Source: Reclinomonas americana ATCC 50394
Taxonomy: Eukaryota > Jakobida > Jakobea > Jakobida
Assembly: GCA_048213135.1 (NCBI GenBank)
Contig: PS015204.1
Span: 1-34,361 of the forward strand
DNA: 34,361 bases
Direction: 5' to 3'
Numbering within the stretch: position 1 is the stretch's first letter; each line of letters opens with the position of its first letter. Under the pieces are notes generated by a model. It was not told where the DNA came from. It did not search any database and saw only the letters and a list, made by a program, of their open reading frames with translations. Shown one piece after another: positions 1 through 10,553 of the stretch. The position numbers and the translations under genes are program-made.

Positions 1-206
1 AAGGGGAAGGGGAAGGGGAAGGGAGGGCAAGGGGAAGGGAGGGGAAGGGGAAGGGAGAGCGCACAGCAAGAGAGATACAAGAGAGCAGGTTTGCAAAAAG
101 CGTAAACCAACAGAAACGAGAGAGAATGTGCTGGTGGAGGTAGTGAGGCGAGATGAGGGCGGAGTAAGAGAAGGCAGGAAGAATCGGGAGGCAGAGGGGA
201 AAGGCG

Positions 207-265
<59 letters not shown>

Positions 266-400
266 GAGAGAGAGGAGAGAGGAGAGAGGAGAGAGAGAAG
301 AAGAGAGACAGACAGACAGGCAGACAGACAGACATTCAGACAGAGAGAGAGAGAGTGAGACAGAGAGAAAGCAAGAAAGAAAGAAAGAAAGAAAAAGAAA

Positions 401-431
<31 letters not shown>

Positions 432-461
432 AAGATAGAAAGACAGAAAGACAGACACACA

Positions 462-497
<36 letters not shown>

Positions 498-1173
498 AAG
501 CACGGCAGGAATGTTGAGAAGGAGTTAACGAGATAGAGCACACAGCAAAGCGAGAAGAATTCGGTGCGCAGATGTGATTCGAGAGAGAGAGAACAAGTGG
601 AGAGAACACGGCCAGCGAGAGATGTCTGAGTGGAGCTTGAAGACAGAGGAGAGCAGAGAGAAGCCAGAGCGCACAATAAGAGAGGGAGACCTTGGCGGGG
701 AGTTGATAAGAGAGCGCACCGCCAAAGAGATGCAAGCGAGCAGGGTTGCAGGAGGGCTATGTGGAGAGCAGACAAAACGAGAGACGAGGGAGGGAAGCGG
801 CTTCTCGTATCTCCCTCCACCAAATCTACTCTCACGTCTAACCTGTTGTGCACTCTCCTCCCTCTTCTTTTCCTTCCTGCTCTCTACTCGCTTGCATCAA
901 TGCATGTGTCCCTTCTCCATCCGGTCCTCTCTCCTTCGCAAAAAAACCGAAGTCTGCTTATTTCTTTGGCTGCTTTCTCTCTCTCTCTCTCTCTCTCTNN
1001 NNNNNNNNNNNNNNNNNNNNNNNNNNNNNNNNNNNNNNNNNNNNNNNNNNNNNNNNNNNNNNNNNNNNNNNNNNNNNNNNNNNNNNNNNNNNNNNNNNNN
1101 NNNNNNNNNNNNNNNNNNNNNNNNNNNNNNNNNNNNNNNNNNNNNNNNNNNNNNNNNNNNNACTCTACTACTA

Positions 1174-1265
<92 letters not shown>

Positions 1266-1300
1266 CTTTTCCTCCCTTTCCCATCCCACCCCCCACTCAC
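1..1300. repeat. Purine-rich microsatellite block with assembly gap
   Basis: No convincing exon is seen here. The block holds GGGGAA-type repeats (1-55), a GACA tetranucleotide array (about 207-262), GA and CA dinucleotide arrays (about 400-500), and a long CT array (about 1177-1262) next to a gap of N (999-1161). A motif of about 40 bp, beginning gagagcgca and ending gcaggnttgca, occurs near 55-97 and again near 711-752, so degenerate dispersed repeats lie under the microsatellites. On the minus strand most of the non-CT-array part is pyrimidine-rich, as in the introns of the minus-strand FERM gene to the right. It may be a further intron or 3' flank of that gene. Confidence 0.7.
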
Positions 1301-3195
1301 ATCTATGCATCCTCGTCTCGGCGGCCACCACGCTAATGGCTTGCGGCACGTTGCGACGCTTCGGCTGCGTGGGCGCGCCACCGTGGCCAGCAGCAGGTCT
1401 GGAAAAGTCCAAGTTCTCCATAATCTGCGCCGTCGTTGGCATCGGGAACGCCTGCAGCACCGCCATGGCTCCGTTGCAGTCCAAGTCAACTGGGGTGTCT
1501 TTCTGCTCCGAGCGCATGAGAATGATATTGAGAGAGAAAGCGGTGGAAAGGTATCAAAACGCAACTCTTGTCGGCGGGGATGTGGACCACTCCTGCAGGG
1601 GATCGAGTGAGATGACATGGAGGAGAGCGGGAATATAAGGAAGGGACGCAACGACGAGATCATACAACAATATCAAAAATCGATGCTTGGCATCGGCTGG
1701 ATCCACCGACTCGGAAATGCCTTCGTAGGCCTGGTGGAGGAAGGGATGGTGGTGAGAAATAGAAGGAAGGGAAGGAGAGGGGAAAGGAGAGGAAAGAGGA
1801 AGAGAAGCGCGAGACAAATGAGCACGGTTTGAGGATTACTCACTCAAGATGATCATCACGATGCGGAGAGTGACACACATCGAGCTCTTCGCGGACAGGC
1901 AATGCTTCTCTCACCTTCAACAACCTCTTCTCCCACACGGCAATCAACGCGTCAGACACATACTCCCTCGAATCCACAATAATCCGTATCCTATTGCGTG
2001 GAATGAAATCGGCGATTCGTGTTCTGCAGCAGAGGAGATGTTGAGTGCACGACCCTTCCCTTGCCCCAGCAAGCAGGTGCTGTCGAACCTTACAAAACCC
2101 TCCTTGTGGGTGGCCGGTACGTGCCGCCCAAACGAGGCCAACAGGTGCATCGCCGACAAGCTCAACACCTCCGCATCGGTGAGATTGTATCGATCCGACA
2201 GCAAGTCATCGACGCCCTGTTTGTACACCAAGTCCACCAGCGCCTGGTCCGTTTGGTACAGCGGGTAGGTGCCCATCAGAGGTTCTCGTCTGAGTTCCAC
2301 GCGGAAGTTTTGGTCGAAGACTTCGCGGAGGGCTGACCAGTCGTCTGGATGGGGAAAGGGAAAGGGAAAGGGTGAGTGAGGGGGACAGAGGGGGGGGGGG
2401 GGGGGAGGAGGGGAGGAAAGGAGGGAGAGGGAGGAGGGAGGAGGGAGGAGGGAGGAGGGGAGGAGGGGAGGAGGGGAGGAGGGAGGAGGAGGAGGAGGAG
2501 GAGGAGGAGGAGGAGGAGGAGGAGGAGGAGGAGGAGGAGGAGGAGGAGGAGAGGAGGAGGAGGAGGAGGAGGAGGAGGAGGAGGAGGAGGAGGAGGAGGA
2601 GGAGGAGGAGGAGGAGGAGGAGGAGAGGAGGAGGAGGAGGAGGAGGAGGGAGGNNNNNNNNNNNNNNNNNNNNNNNNNNNNNNNNNNNNNNNNNNNNNNN
2701 NNNNNNNNNNNNNNNNNNNNNNNNNNNNNNNNNNNNNNNNNNNNNNNNNNNNNNNNNNNNNNNNNNNNNNNNNNNNNNNNNNNNNNNNNNNNNNNNNNNN
2801 NNNNNNNNNNNNNNNNNNNNNNNNNNNNNNNNNNNNNNNNNNNGGGAGAGAGAGGGAGAGGGAGAGAGAAAGAGAGAGGGAAGAGGGGAGATGGAAGAGG
2901 GGAAGAGGGGAAGAGGGGAGAGGGGAGAGGGGAGAGGAGAGAGGGGAGAGGGGATGGAGATGGCGCGTGTGAGGGTGAGAGCGAGGAAGGGTTGAGAGGC
3001 ACACACGAGAGATGGGAAAGGGAAAGAGTGAATATGAGAAGGTGCGTGCGTATGCAATGAATCAACGAGAGAAGAGGCAGAGTAGAGTGATATACTGGAG
3101 AATGAACATGAGGGATCGATGGCAGCGAGGACGAATGAAGGTAATCAGCGAGGCAGGGGAATGAGAGAGCCACCACTAAGCAGCCACGGACAGAC

Positions 3196-3233
<38 letters not shown>

Positions 3234-4122
3234 GGAGATGCACAGGCACGCACACAGGCACAGAGAGCAAGAGGGAGGGAGACTCACCAAACGATGAAAT
3301 GCGCAAATTCGTGTTCCTGCTCATCAGCGATCGCACGGTGGTGTCCACAAGATCCATGATGGGTTGGGTGGGGGAGAGCTGTCGTGGTGGTAACGAGCCT
3401 GCGGGGTGCATGGTGAGGCGGGGAGGGCGAAGGAAGAGAGGGAGAGGCAGAGAGGACAAGGAAATGAAGAGAGAAGAAGGGGAAAGGAAGAGAAGAGAGT
3501 CTTTCGGATGTCATGACGCATATATGCAGCTCATCATGACAGTGTACGAAGTGCGCGTGTGTGCGACAGAGAGAGAGAGAGAGAGAGAGAGCGCGAACAC
3601 AGAGAGGGACGAGAAAGAAGGATAAGCAAGAGCGATGTATCGAGTGAATCAGCGTGCCACGGCTCTTGTGCTCCCTGGACGATGCATGTGTGTGTGTGNN
3701 NNNNNNNNNNNNNNNNNNNNNNNNNNNNNNNNNNNNNNNNNNNNNNNNNNNNNNNNNNNNNNNNNNNNNNNNNNNNNNNNNNNNNNNNNNNNNTCACACA
3801 CACACCTTCACACACGAAAGTGCATCTCCAGTCAAAAAACAATACATCTTCCCTCACTCACTCTCATTCCCCTCTCACTCTCCCTTCCCTTCTTGAACAC
3901 ACACTCACCATCCTTACTGAACAACACAAACGCAAATCCCTCAGTGTGTCTCAGCTCCAGTTTCGCCGCGATATCCTCCAGCACATTCGCTGCAGTCGTC
4001 GTCGTCGAGGAAGAAGAAGAGGAAGCACCGCTGCTTCCGAGTTTCACTGTGCGATAAGAGCCGTCGCAGAAGAAGACGCGGAAGCTCAACACGGGCGAGG
4101 ATCCGGCGGCTGCGGACGACAT
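1301..4122 (-). CDS. FERM-domain protein, 5' part of a multi-exon gene
   Basis: Exons on the minus strand, read by splice signals and phase: 4122-3909, 3398-3288, 2344-2089, 2023-1915, 1730 to about 1656, possibly a short exon near 1590-1570, then 1502-1301. Phases close from exon 1 through exon 5. Exon 1 begins MSSAAAGSS and encodes a ubiquitin-like lobe (FRVFFCDGSY, then VLEDIAAKL and FAFVLFSKDG), as in FERM F1 or Ras-association folds. Exons 3 and 4 carry an F2-like lobe: MGTYPLYQTDQALVDLVYKQ, then LSAMHLLASFG and RIADFIPRNR. Exon 5 (AKHRFLILLYDL) looks like the start of F3. FERM proteins link membranes or receptors to actin; that role is family knowledge. The assignment to a specific FERM family (talin, MyTH4-FERM, other) is not possible. 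The 3' end is not found. Introns hold GGA and GA arrays and two gaps (2654-2843, 3699-3793). Confidence 0.68.
2390..2653. repeat. GGA trinucleotide array in FERM-gene intron
   Basis: A near-perfect (GGA)n array of about 170 bp, preceded by GGGAGGA-type repeats and running into a gap of N (2654-2843) followed by GA-rich sequence to about 2990. It lies in the intron between the 3398-3288 and 2344-2089 exons of the minus-strand FERM gene, so the transcript carries it as CCT repeats. Open frames across it are low-complexity artefacts. Confidence 0.9.
3699..3793. other. Assembly gap inside a CA/TG microsatellite
   Basis: Ninety-five N flanked by GTGTGTG on the left and CACACACA on the right, within the first intron of the FERM gene. 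The switch from GT to CA across the gap suggests either a palindromic GT/CA array or a misjoin. Confidence 0.85.
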
Positions 4123-4159
4123 CTCGCACACTTTTTTCTTCTTGTGTGTGCGCGTGGCC

Positions 4160-4935
4160 TTCCTTTCTCTGCTGCTTATCTCGTCACTGACACAAGAACA
4201 AGAGAGACAGGATATGTCTGCTGCCTGGAGAGACCGAGAATGAATGTGGTCGGGACATTCTTGCGACGTTCATCGATGCTTTGACCGGGCCCAAATGAAA
4301 CTACCAGTGCCTTACGGAATGCAGATAGATGACTTGCAGGATGTCCCGCACGATAAATCATTGAGGAGATTTGCAGCGAGGAACACAGACCTCTGGTTTC
4401 GACGTCGTTCCGATCCGATATTGCAATTGTTTCTCTCACATTTTTTCTTCTCTGTCTTGTCTTCCTTCTCTGCTGCTTATCTCGTCACTGACACAAGAAC
4501 AACGAGGGAGACAGGGTGCGTCTGCTGCCTGGAGAGACCGAGAATGAATGTGGTCGGGACATTCTTGCGACGTTCATCGATGCATTGACCGGGCCCAAGT
4601 GAAACCACCAGTGCCTTGTGGAATGCACAGAGCTGACTTGCAGCATGTTCCGCACGATAAATCATTGAGGAGATTATGCAGCGAGGAACGCAGGCTATTC
4701 GCGATCGATTCGACGTCGTTCCGATCCAATTTTCCTGCGTCTGTCTTGCCTTTCTTCTCTTATGACTTACTTCTTCACTGACACACACACAAGAGAGACA
4801 GGATGCGTCTGCTGGCTGTCGGAGAGAAGGAGGAGAGTTGTAATGGTCGGGACATTTCTGCGACGTTCTTCGATGCATTGAGCGGGCCCAAGTGCAACAA
4901 CAAGCTCATAGAATACAGATAGATGACTTGCAGCA
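4160..4935 (+). repeat. Three tandem ~300-bp monomers at the 5' end of the retroelement
   Basis: A unit starting with ttcctttctctgctgctta near 4160 recurs near 4461 and, more diverged, near 4750. Each unit holds the same landmarks in order: tcactgacacaagaac, a gagagacaggatgcgtctgctg segment, gaatgtggtcgggacattc, a cgacgttcatcgatgc segment, and gggcccaagtgaaa. The first two are about 90 percent identical by eye with a period near 301; the third is about 290 bp further on, shorter, and runs straight into the retroelement reading frame. Tandem 5' monomers act as promoters in some non-LTR elements (mouse L1 is the known case); that role here is inference. The array starts about 40 bp upstream of the FERM start codon, on the opposite strand. 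Confidence 0.85.
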
Positions 4936-7900
4936 TGGTTGTTCTGCCGAATTGTGGAGGCGAATTGCGTTGAGAACGACACTCTGTGGTCTCCGCACCC
5001 GACGGTGTCCTGCGAGCGCGACGTCGCCGCCGGCGAGCTCGTGTACTTGTTTGATCGTTTGTTTGAGCGAGTGCTGCTGCGGAGTCGGCTGCCTGTTGGC
5101 GGCTCTCGTCCTCGTCACATCCGCGAAGAGTGCACCACCCAGCAACACCTGGTCATCGTTCGCTCCCTCCTCCGCTTGTTCCACAAGCGCCACCACGAGT
5201 CGCCTGCGGCCAAGCCGGCTGACAAGGTGGCGCCTCTTGCCGTCGCCTCTGACCTCCGCTCCGGCTCTCTGCATGCTTCCGTGTCGAAAGACTGGCAACC
5301 TGCTGTCGACCGCCTCTCTGCTGCCATCAAGGCGTTCGTTTGGCGTGGTAGCTACAGTGACATTCGTAGTCGTCTGCTTGCTGCGCTCAACAAGGCCTTG
5401 TGTCTTCACAGTGCGGCAAAGAAGAAGGCTGATGCAACTCGCGCTGCCCTCAACTCCAGCCGCCTGCAGCACCTTCACCGTGTCAATGCCAACAAGGCTT
5501 TCCAGCGTGTCAACAACGAGTTCGAGGTCGAGCGTGGCAAGTGCGCCAACATCCGCTACTCTGGCTCGGTCGACGACACTGTGTCTTTCTACCATCAACT
5601 TACGGCCGCTGTCGACAACCCACCGACTTACTGGCCCGACCTTGAAGATCTCGGCATCGACAGCGAGACCGACTTCCGCATGCCTGACGTTCAACACACC
5701 TTGGCCGCCCAAGAGTCTCCACTCTGCAACACCCCCATGGTCACTGTGTCGAATGTTCAGAAACTGCTGAAGTCGCTCCACAAGGCGGTGGCGACTGGCT
5801 TGGATGGCGTGCCGTACGAGGTCTTCCAGTACTTTGCCGACCGCAAGGGCGACACTGAGGTAATGGGCTGGGTTGACATGGTAGCTGACATCATCCAGAT
5901 TGCTCTGTGGTCCTGCCGTTCGCCGCACGCGATCCGCATGCGCCGCATGCGCATCCACATCTGGAAGGGCAAGGGCGACATCGTCAACGACACCGACAAC
6001 CTCGACCAGTTCCGCCCCNNNNNNNNNNNNNNNNNNNNCAGGTGACACCGGTCACGTTGTCTTCTCGGGGTGTTCCGCAGGGTGATGTCCTCAGTCCTTT
6101 TGTCTACAATGTCATGGCATCTGTGTTCATTCGTGGCGTTCGCGCCCTTCGTGTTGGTTACTCTTTCTGTGATGCCGACATTCGTGTGTGTGTTTCTGCC
6201 TTTGCCGATGATCGTCACGTGGTGGTGTCTTCCGTTCGTGTGAGGCGCAGCTGATCCTGAACACGGCACGACTCGCCACGAGTATGTTGCCCGTGAAGCC
6301 ACCTCCAACGCGGAGACCACCAGCATTCGGCGCTGTACTAAGCGCCTCGAGTACCGCGCTCGAGGCCAGAGATACAGTGGTCTCAGAGATGGCGAGATTG
6401 CCCGTCATGCTAATGGTTGAGGGTGATCTGTCCAAGCGTTCGGCCGAGTGGTCTGGCATTGCCGACAACCCGCAGAAGTCATTGGTGTTGGCTCTGGTCA
6501 GATGCAGGCGCAGAACTCTGTGGCGGAGGAGTTCGATCCCGAGCTGCTGATGGCTGGCACTGCGTTGCGATCCATGTCATCTGTCACTGAGTGCGATCGT
6601 TGGCTTGGCTACCCGTTCTACTCACCGACTCGTACAAGTGAGGCGTTGAAGCAAGTGGCGGAGATGCTGGAGAAGCAGCTCTTCACTCCGATCGAGGCCG
6701 TCAAGCAGTCGTCGTTGTTGCCGCTCCAAGAAGGTGGATGCCGTTCGCCGCTTCGTCCTCCCCAAGGCCACCTTTGTCTTGTCGGCCGTGGAGCTTCAGC
6801 CGGACGTGCTCGCCACAATCGACAGCAAGATCCGCGACAGCATCCGTCTCTGCCTCGGCCTCGACAACGACTCCGGCACTCCCTTCCTCTACACTCCGCT
6901 GTCGAAAGGTGGTCTCGGCCTGTACTCTGTGGTGGAGCGAGCGGCCTCTCTGTTGATCAACTCGGCGGTGAAGCTGTTGACACACCGCCGACTGCTGACT
7001 CGCCGTGTGGCGGAGCACATGCTCCACTGCTCGGTGAAGGCGGCCGGTGGTCGCGTTGACGACTTCTCGCCGTTGCCGACTGCTGGTTTGGTGGCCAAGT
7101 ACCGGCAGACGAACGAGGTCACAGACGTCAATCACCAGCAGCTGCCAGTTGCCACTCCTCAGCGGTATTTCTCTGTGTTGTTGTCTCCTGTTGCTCCTCC
7201 GGCTGGTGCTGCTGCGGTTGCTCCTGGTGCAGGTACTCGGTTCCAAGTGGCCACTGATCCGAATGCTCCTCGCCGCGCTGTTCGCTCCAATCTGATGGGT
7301 GTTGCTCTCGGGCACGCTCTGAAGTTGGGTGTCAGTGAGGAGGTACCGCACTCGCACTGTCAAGTCGCTGCTGCCACTCACGACGTGCTCACCGTTGTGG
7401 GTCAGGGCGATGTCACCTTTTCCGCGTGCCCCACCAACCGCCGCACTTCCTTGCCACTCACGAGTCCCCACACGCGCACAGTGTTGTCATGGCTGCCGCT
7501 CACAATGTGCTCACCATGCTGCTGCNNNNNNNNNNNNNNNNNNNNGTGTGGTGCCTTTGTCGACTCTCTGCAGAAGGCTGCTGCTGGAACCCATGACGTG
7601 GTGGCTCACCGAGAAGGAGCAGCGCTTCCTGTGCAGGATGCTGACCAACTCCATCATGCTCAACAACAAGGCGGCGGTCTTCAGCGGCAACCCTGGTGGC
7701 CCTGTGCCCACTCTGCGGCAAGGAGTCGGAGTCGCTTGGCCACTTGCTCAACGGCTGTGAAAAGCTGAAGGGCTTGTGGACGTCGACGACGTGTCACGAC
7801 AACGTGCTTGACGTCCTTCAAGCGGCTCTGGTGCGGCGCCCCAAGGTGGACGGTGTGTGGAGTGCCAGCTGGTGCGCGAGTGTGTCGACGTTGACTTGCT

Positions 7901-8351
7901 GCCTGCGGCGGTGGACTTTGCCAACCACGCCAACTTGGCCAGGCTCAAGCCGGACCTCACCCTGGTTCATACCAGAGAGGGGACTGGTGAGATCTGCTCG
8001 GTCCAGGTGGTGGAGCTGACGTGCCTCTTCGCCAACAAAGACTCGGTCAAGTCTGCTGTCAACGGCAAGAAGGCCAAGTACGACTCGTTGGTCAAGGCAA
8101 TCAAGCAGAAGGTCAGCGATCGGGCCAAGGTCGAGCTGGTGGTGCTCCCTGTGACCTCGATTGGCACGGCATCGGCCTTGGTGTCGACTGGCCTCCGTCG
8201 TCTCGGCGTGCGCAACGTCCGACAGTGCATCTCTCGCCTTTGCACGACAAGCTTACGTACAAGTTACTCGATGTTTGTTCAACGATGCAAGGGAGTGGGT
8301 GGTGCACAGGTTCAGGCCGGAGTGCAAGCTGTACCCGTGGGTGTGGTGTAA
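4927..8351 (+). pseudogene. Retroelement polyprotein: reverse transcriptase, CCHC knuckle, RLE endonuclease; frameshifted
   Basis: The first frame is open from 4927 to the gap at 6019-6038, but it holds no ATG near its start; the first Met lies far inside. It carries the RT finger segment (KAVATGLDGVPYEVFQYF, then IHIWKGKGD and QFRP). After the gap come motif B (RGVPQGDVLSPFVYNV) and the catalytic AFADDRHVV box. Motif A, expected between them, is missing at the gap. Thumb segments follow in several frames (NPQKS, CDRWLGYPF, then SKGGLGLYS), then a second 20-N gap (7526-7545). The C terminus has CPLCGKESESLGHLLNGC (C-x2-C-x8-H-x4-C) and an RLE core with KPDLT and a downstream VQVVELT. I count at least six frame changes, near 6240, 6285, 6415, 6490, 6725, 7700 and 7862, so the copy is probably dead. 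No N-terminal zinc finger or Myb domain is recognised. Confidence 0.8.
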
Positions 8352-9862
8352 GGGAAGTAACAGTTCCCCAATGCTTGCCCCACTGTTCTTCTTGATATGA
8401 TCAATGTTTCTTTGTCTTCTTCGTAGTTACCGCGATGGACGTCTTCTGGTGGTCACTGCTGACGAAGTCTTCTTCCTGGCCTGGAGGCCGTGTGTTCTGA
8501 ATAGGGCTTTATTCTCAACATCGACAACACTTAAAACAGTTTTAGTTGTAGAAGGAAAGCACACGAGACTTGTTGGCGATCACTGGTAGATGCTTATTGT
8601 TGTATTTGTCAGGGAAGTTTCTATTATTGAAGCACTGATGCGACAACAATGACAACAACAACAACAACAACAACTGCGCACACCACCAGCCACCACCGAT
8701 ATGAGCCTCACCAACAACATAACAAGCTCTCTTCTGTTTCAACCACGTCACACCTCCACTGCTTTTGCTTTGCCTGCTTCGAATTCACGGATCCGGACCC
8801 GGCTTTNNNNNNNNNNNNNNNNNNNNNNNNNNNNNNNNNNNNNNNNNNNNNNNNNNNNNNNNNNNNNNNNNNNNNNNNNNNNNNNNNNNNNNNNNNNNNN
8901 NNNNNNNNNNNNNNNNNNNNNNNNNNNNNNNNNNNNNNNNNNNNNNNNNNNNNNNNNNNNNNNNNNNNNNNNNNNNNNNNNNNNNNNNNNNNNNNNNNNN
9001 NNNNNNNNNNNNNNNNNNNNNNNNNNNNNNNNNNNNNNNNNNNNNNNNNNNNNNNNNNNNNNNNNNNNNNNNNNNNNNNNNNNNNNNNNNNNNNNNNNNN
9101 NNNNNNNNNNNNNNNNNNNNNNNNNNNNNNNNNNNNNNNNNNNNNNNNNNNNNNNNNNNNNNNNNNNNNNNNNNNNNNNNNNNNNNNNNNNNNNNNNNNN
9201 NNNNNNNNNNNNNNNNNNNNNNNNNNNNNNNNNNNNNNNNNNNNNNNNNNNNNNNNNNNNNNNNNNNNNNNNNNNNNNNNNNNNNNNNNNNNNNNNNNNN
9301 NNNNNNNNNNNNNNNNNNNNNNNNNNNNNNNNNNNNNNNNNNNNNNNNNNNNAATGTGGTGAATGAAGTGTTTTTCCTCGCGATCGGTCATCATCCATGG
9401 CATGGCCAACAAGCACATCGGTCATGCAGCAAGGCAATCAGCAGCAGGTGGTGTCCCACAGACCTGAAGGCGGAGAAGAGCGAGGGCGATAATGTGCTCA
9501 CACACAGGATGGCGGAGATCGAGAGCCATGTCGACGTCCGACACTCTGAGGGAAGATGTCTGTTGGAGAAGATTTATCTATGTGCTGATTATTGTTGGTG
9601 TGCCAATGGTCATCGTCGGCAAGGGATTTGTGGACATTTGTCGCATTATTGGAATGTGGTGAATGAAGTGTTTTTCTTTCTGATCATCTGCATGTACGTA
9701 AGGGATGCGGACATGTGCATATGGTTCTTCCGCTTCTTTGTCAATGAAGTGCACGTGAGTGAAGTATATTGCTAATATGTGCCGGCGGTGAAAGAGCGTT
9801 CATAACTGCAAGCTCAAGGCCGCAGCGCGGCCACCACGTCGCGATCGCGCAGAAAATAGAAT
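8352..9862. other. 3' flank of retroelement, 546-N gap, and repeat remnants; no gene seen
   Basis: The stretch 8352-8806 holds the retroelement 3' untranslated part and a CAA/ACA-rich tract. The gap is 8807-9352. The 25-bp segment that starts at 9353 (aatgtggtgaatgaagtg, then tttttc) recurs at 9653, exactly 300 bp later, so a 300-bp tandem repeat probably fills or collapsed into the gap. No convincing coding exon was found in 9353-9862. Confidence 0.6.
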
Positions 9863-10553
9863 TCAACTGTTCGATCTGCTGTCCATCATTTGCAAAGCAC
9901 CAAGTCTAGCACCGACGGCATCGATGCCGCCATCGCCGCCAGCAGGAGCGCCGCCGTCACCGCCAGCAGGAGCGCCGCCGTCACCGCCAGCAGGAGCGCC
10001 GCCATCGCCTCCAGCAGGAGCGCCGCCATCACCGCCAGCAGGAGCGCCGCCATCGCCGCCAGCAGGAGCGCCGCCATCGCCGCCAGCAGGAGCGCCGCCG
10101 TCACCGCCAGCAGGAGCGCCGCCGTCGCCGTCACCATGTATACCACCGTACGCAATCAACTTAGTCAGCAGAGCGTGAATGACAGGCCGCTGAGCAGGGT
10201 TGCCGGCCGCGACTGCGGCGTTGGTGGCGGCCGCGACGTAATTGTCGTTCAGAACAAATTGTTGGATTGCAGCTCTGTCGGCGACGGCTTGCACTTGGGT
10301 TTTGGGCTGAATACTGATTGCGGTTGTGTCGTGGTCTTCCAACGCAGCATAAAAAAGAATTGGGAGTCCCAGCCGCGCCCACATGCGACGTCGGACAGTG
10401 CCAGCTTGTATTTCGGTCATGTATGCTCCTCGCTCGATGGTGAGATTGAGACAGTACATGTCCGCGTTGGGATTGGCAGTCATGTACAGAGCGACAGCGC
10501 CGCGAGCCACCGAACGCTTTCCGTGATCATCAACAGCTGTCTGCATGATGTCG
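9863..10553 (-). CDS. Terminal exon of an unrecognised protein with a GGDGGAPA octapeptide repeat
   Basis: The minus-strand exon starts after a strong acceptor (pyrimidine tract then ccccctcag; exon from 10553) and ends at a TAA at 9863-9865. An in-frame ATG lies at 10546. The first part is a globular-looking, Ala-rich sequence (TANPNADMYCLNLTIERG, then MWARLGLPILFYAALEDHD). The C-terminal part is eight copies of a Gly-Gly-Asp-Gly-Gly-Ala-Pro-Ala octapeptide encoded by a 24-bp minisatellite, followed by a short tail. No family is recognised. It could be the last exon of its own gene, with the first exon near 10800 beside a TATAAAGG-like site at about 10857, or an accessory gene of the transposon to its right. 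The exon reading is fairly secure; the gene model is not. Confidence 0.45.
9928..10130. repeat. 24-bp coding minisatellite (about 8 copies)
   Basis: A tandem unit close to ccgccgtcaccgccagcagg plus agcg repeats about eight times with only C/T or A/G differences at wobble-like sites. Because 24 is a multiple of three, frames on both strands stay open across it, which creates false ORFs on the plus strand. The minus-strand frame is the one supported by its splice acceptor and upstream coding. Confidence 0.9.

Larger units (their letters stand above)
4160..8672 (+). mobile_element. R2/CRE/NeSL-type non-LTR retrotransposon with restriction-like endonuclease, decayed
   Basis: The layout is 5' tandem monomers, one long coding region with reverse transcriptase, CCHC knuckle and restriction-like endonuclease (RLE), a stop at 8349-8351, a 3' untranslated stretch of about 300 bp, and an ACA/CAA repeat (about 8646-8672) that could be the 3' tail. 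Elements with a C-terminal CCHC plus RLE belong to the early-branching group (R2, R4, CRE, NeSL, Hero), which often insert at specific targets by target-primed reverse transcription. I see no target-site duplication and no rDNA or spliced-leader flank, so the target is unknown. The exact 5' end is uncertain because monomers may vary in number. Confidence 0.8.

Noticed and set aside
2372-2995. Poly-Glu, poly-Arg and poly-Gly frames over the GGA array
   Set aside because: Trinucleotide repeat with no stop in any frame; located in a FERM-gene intron.
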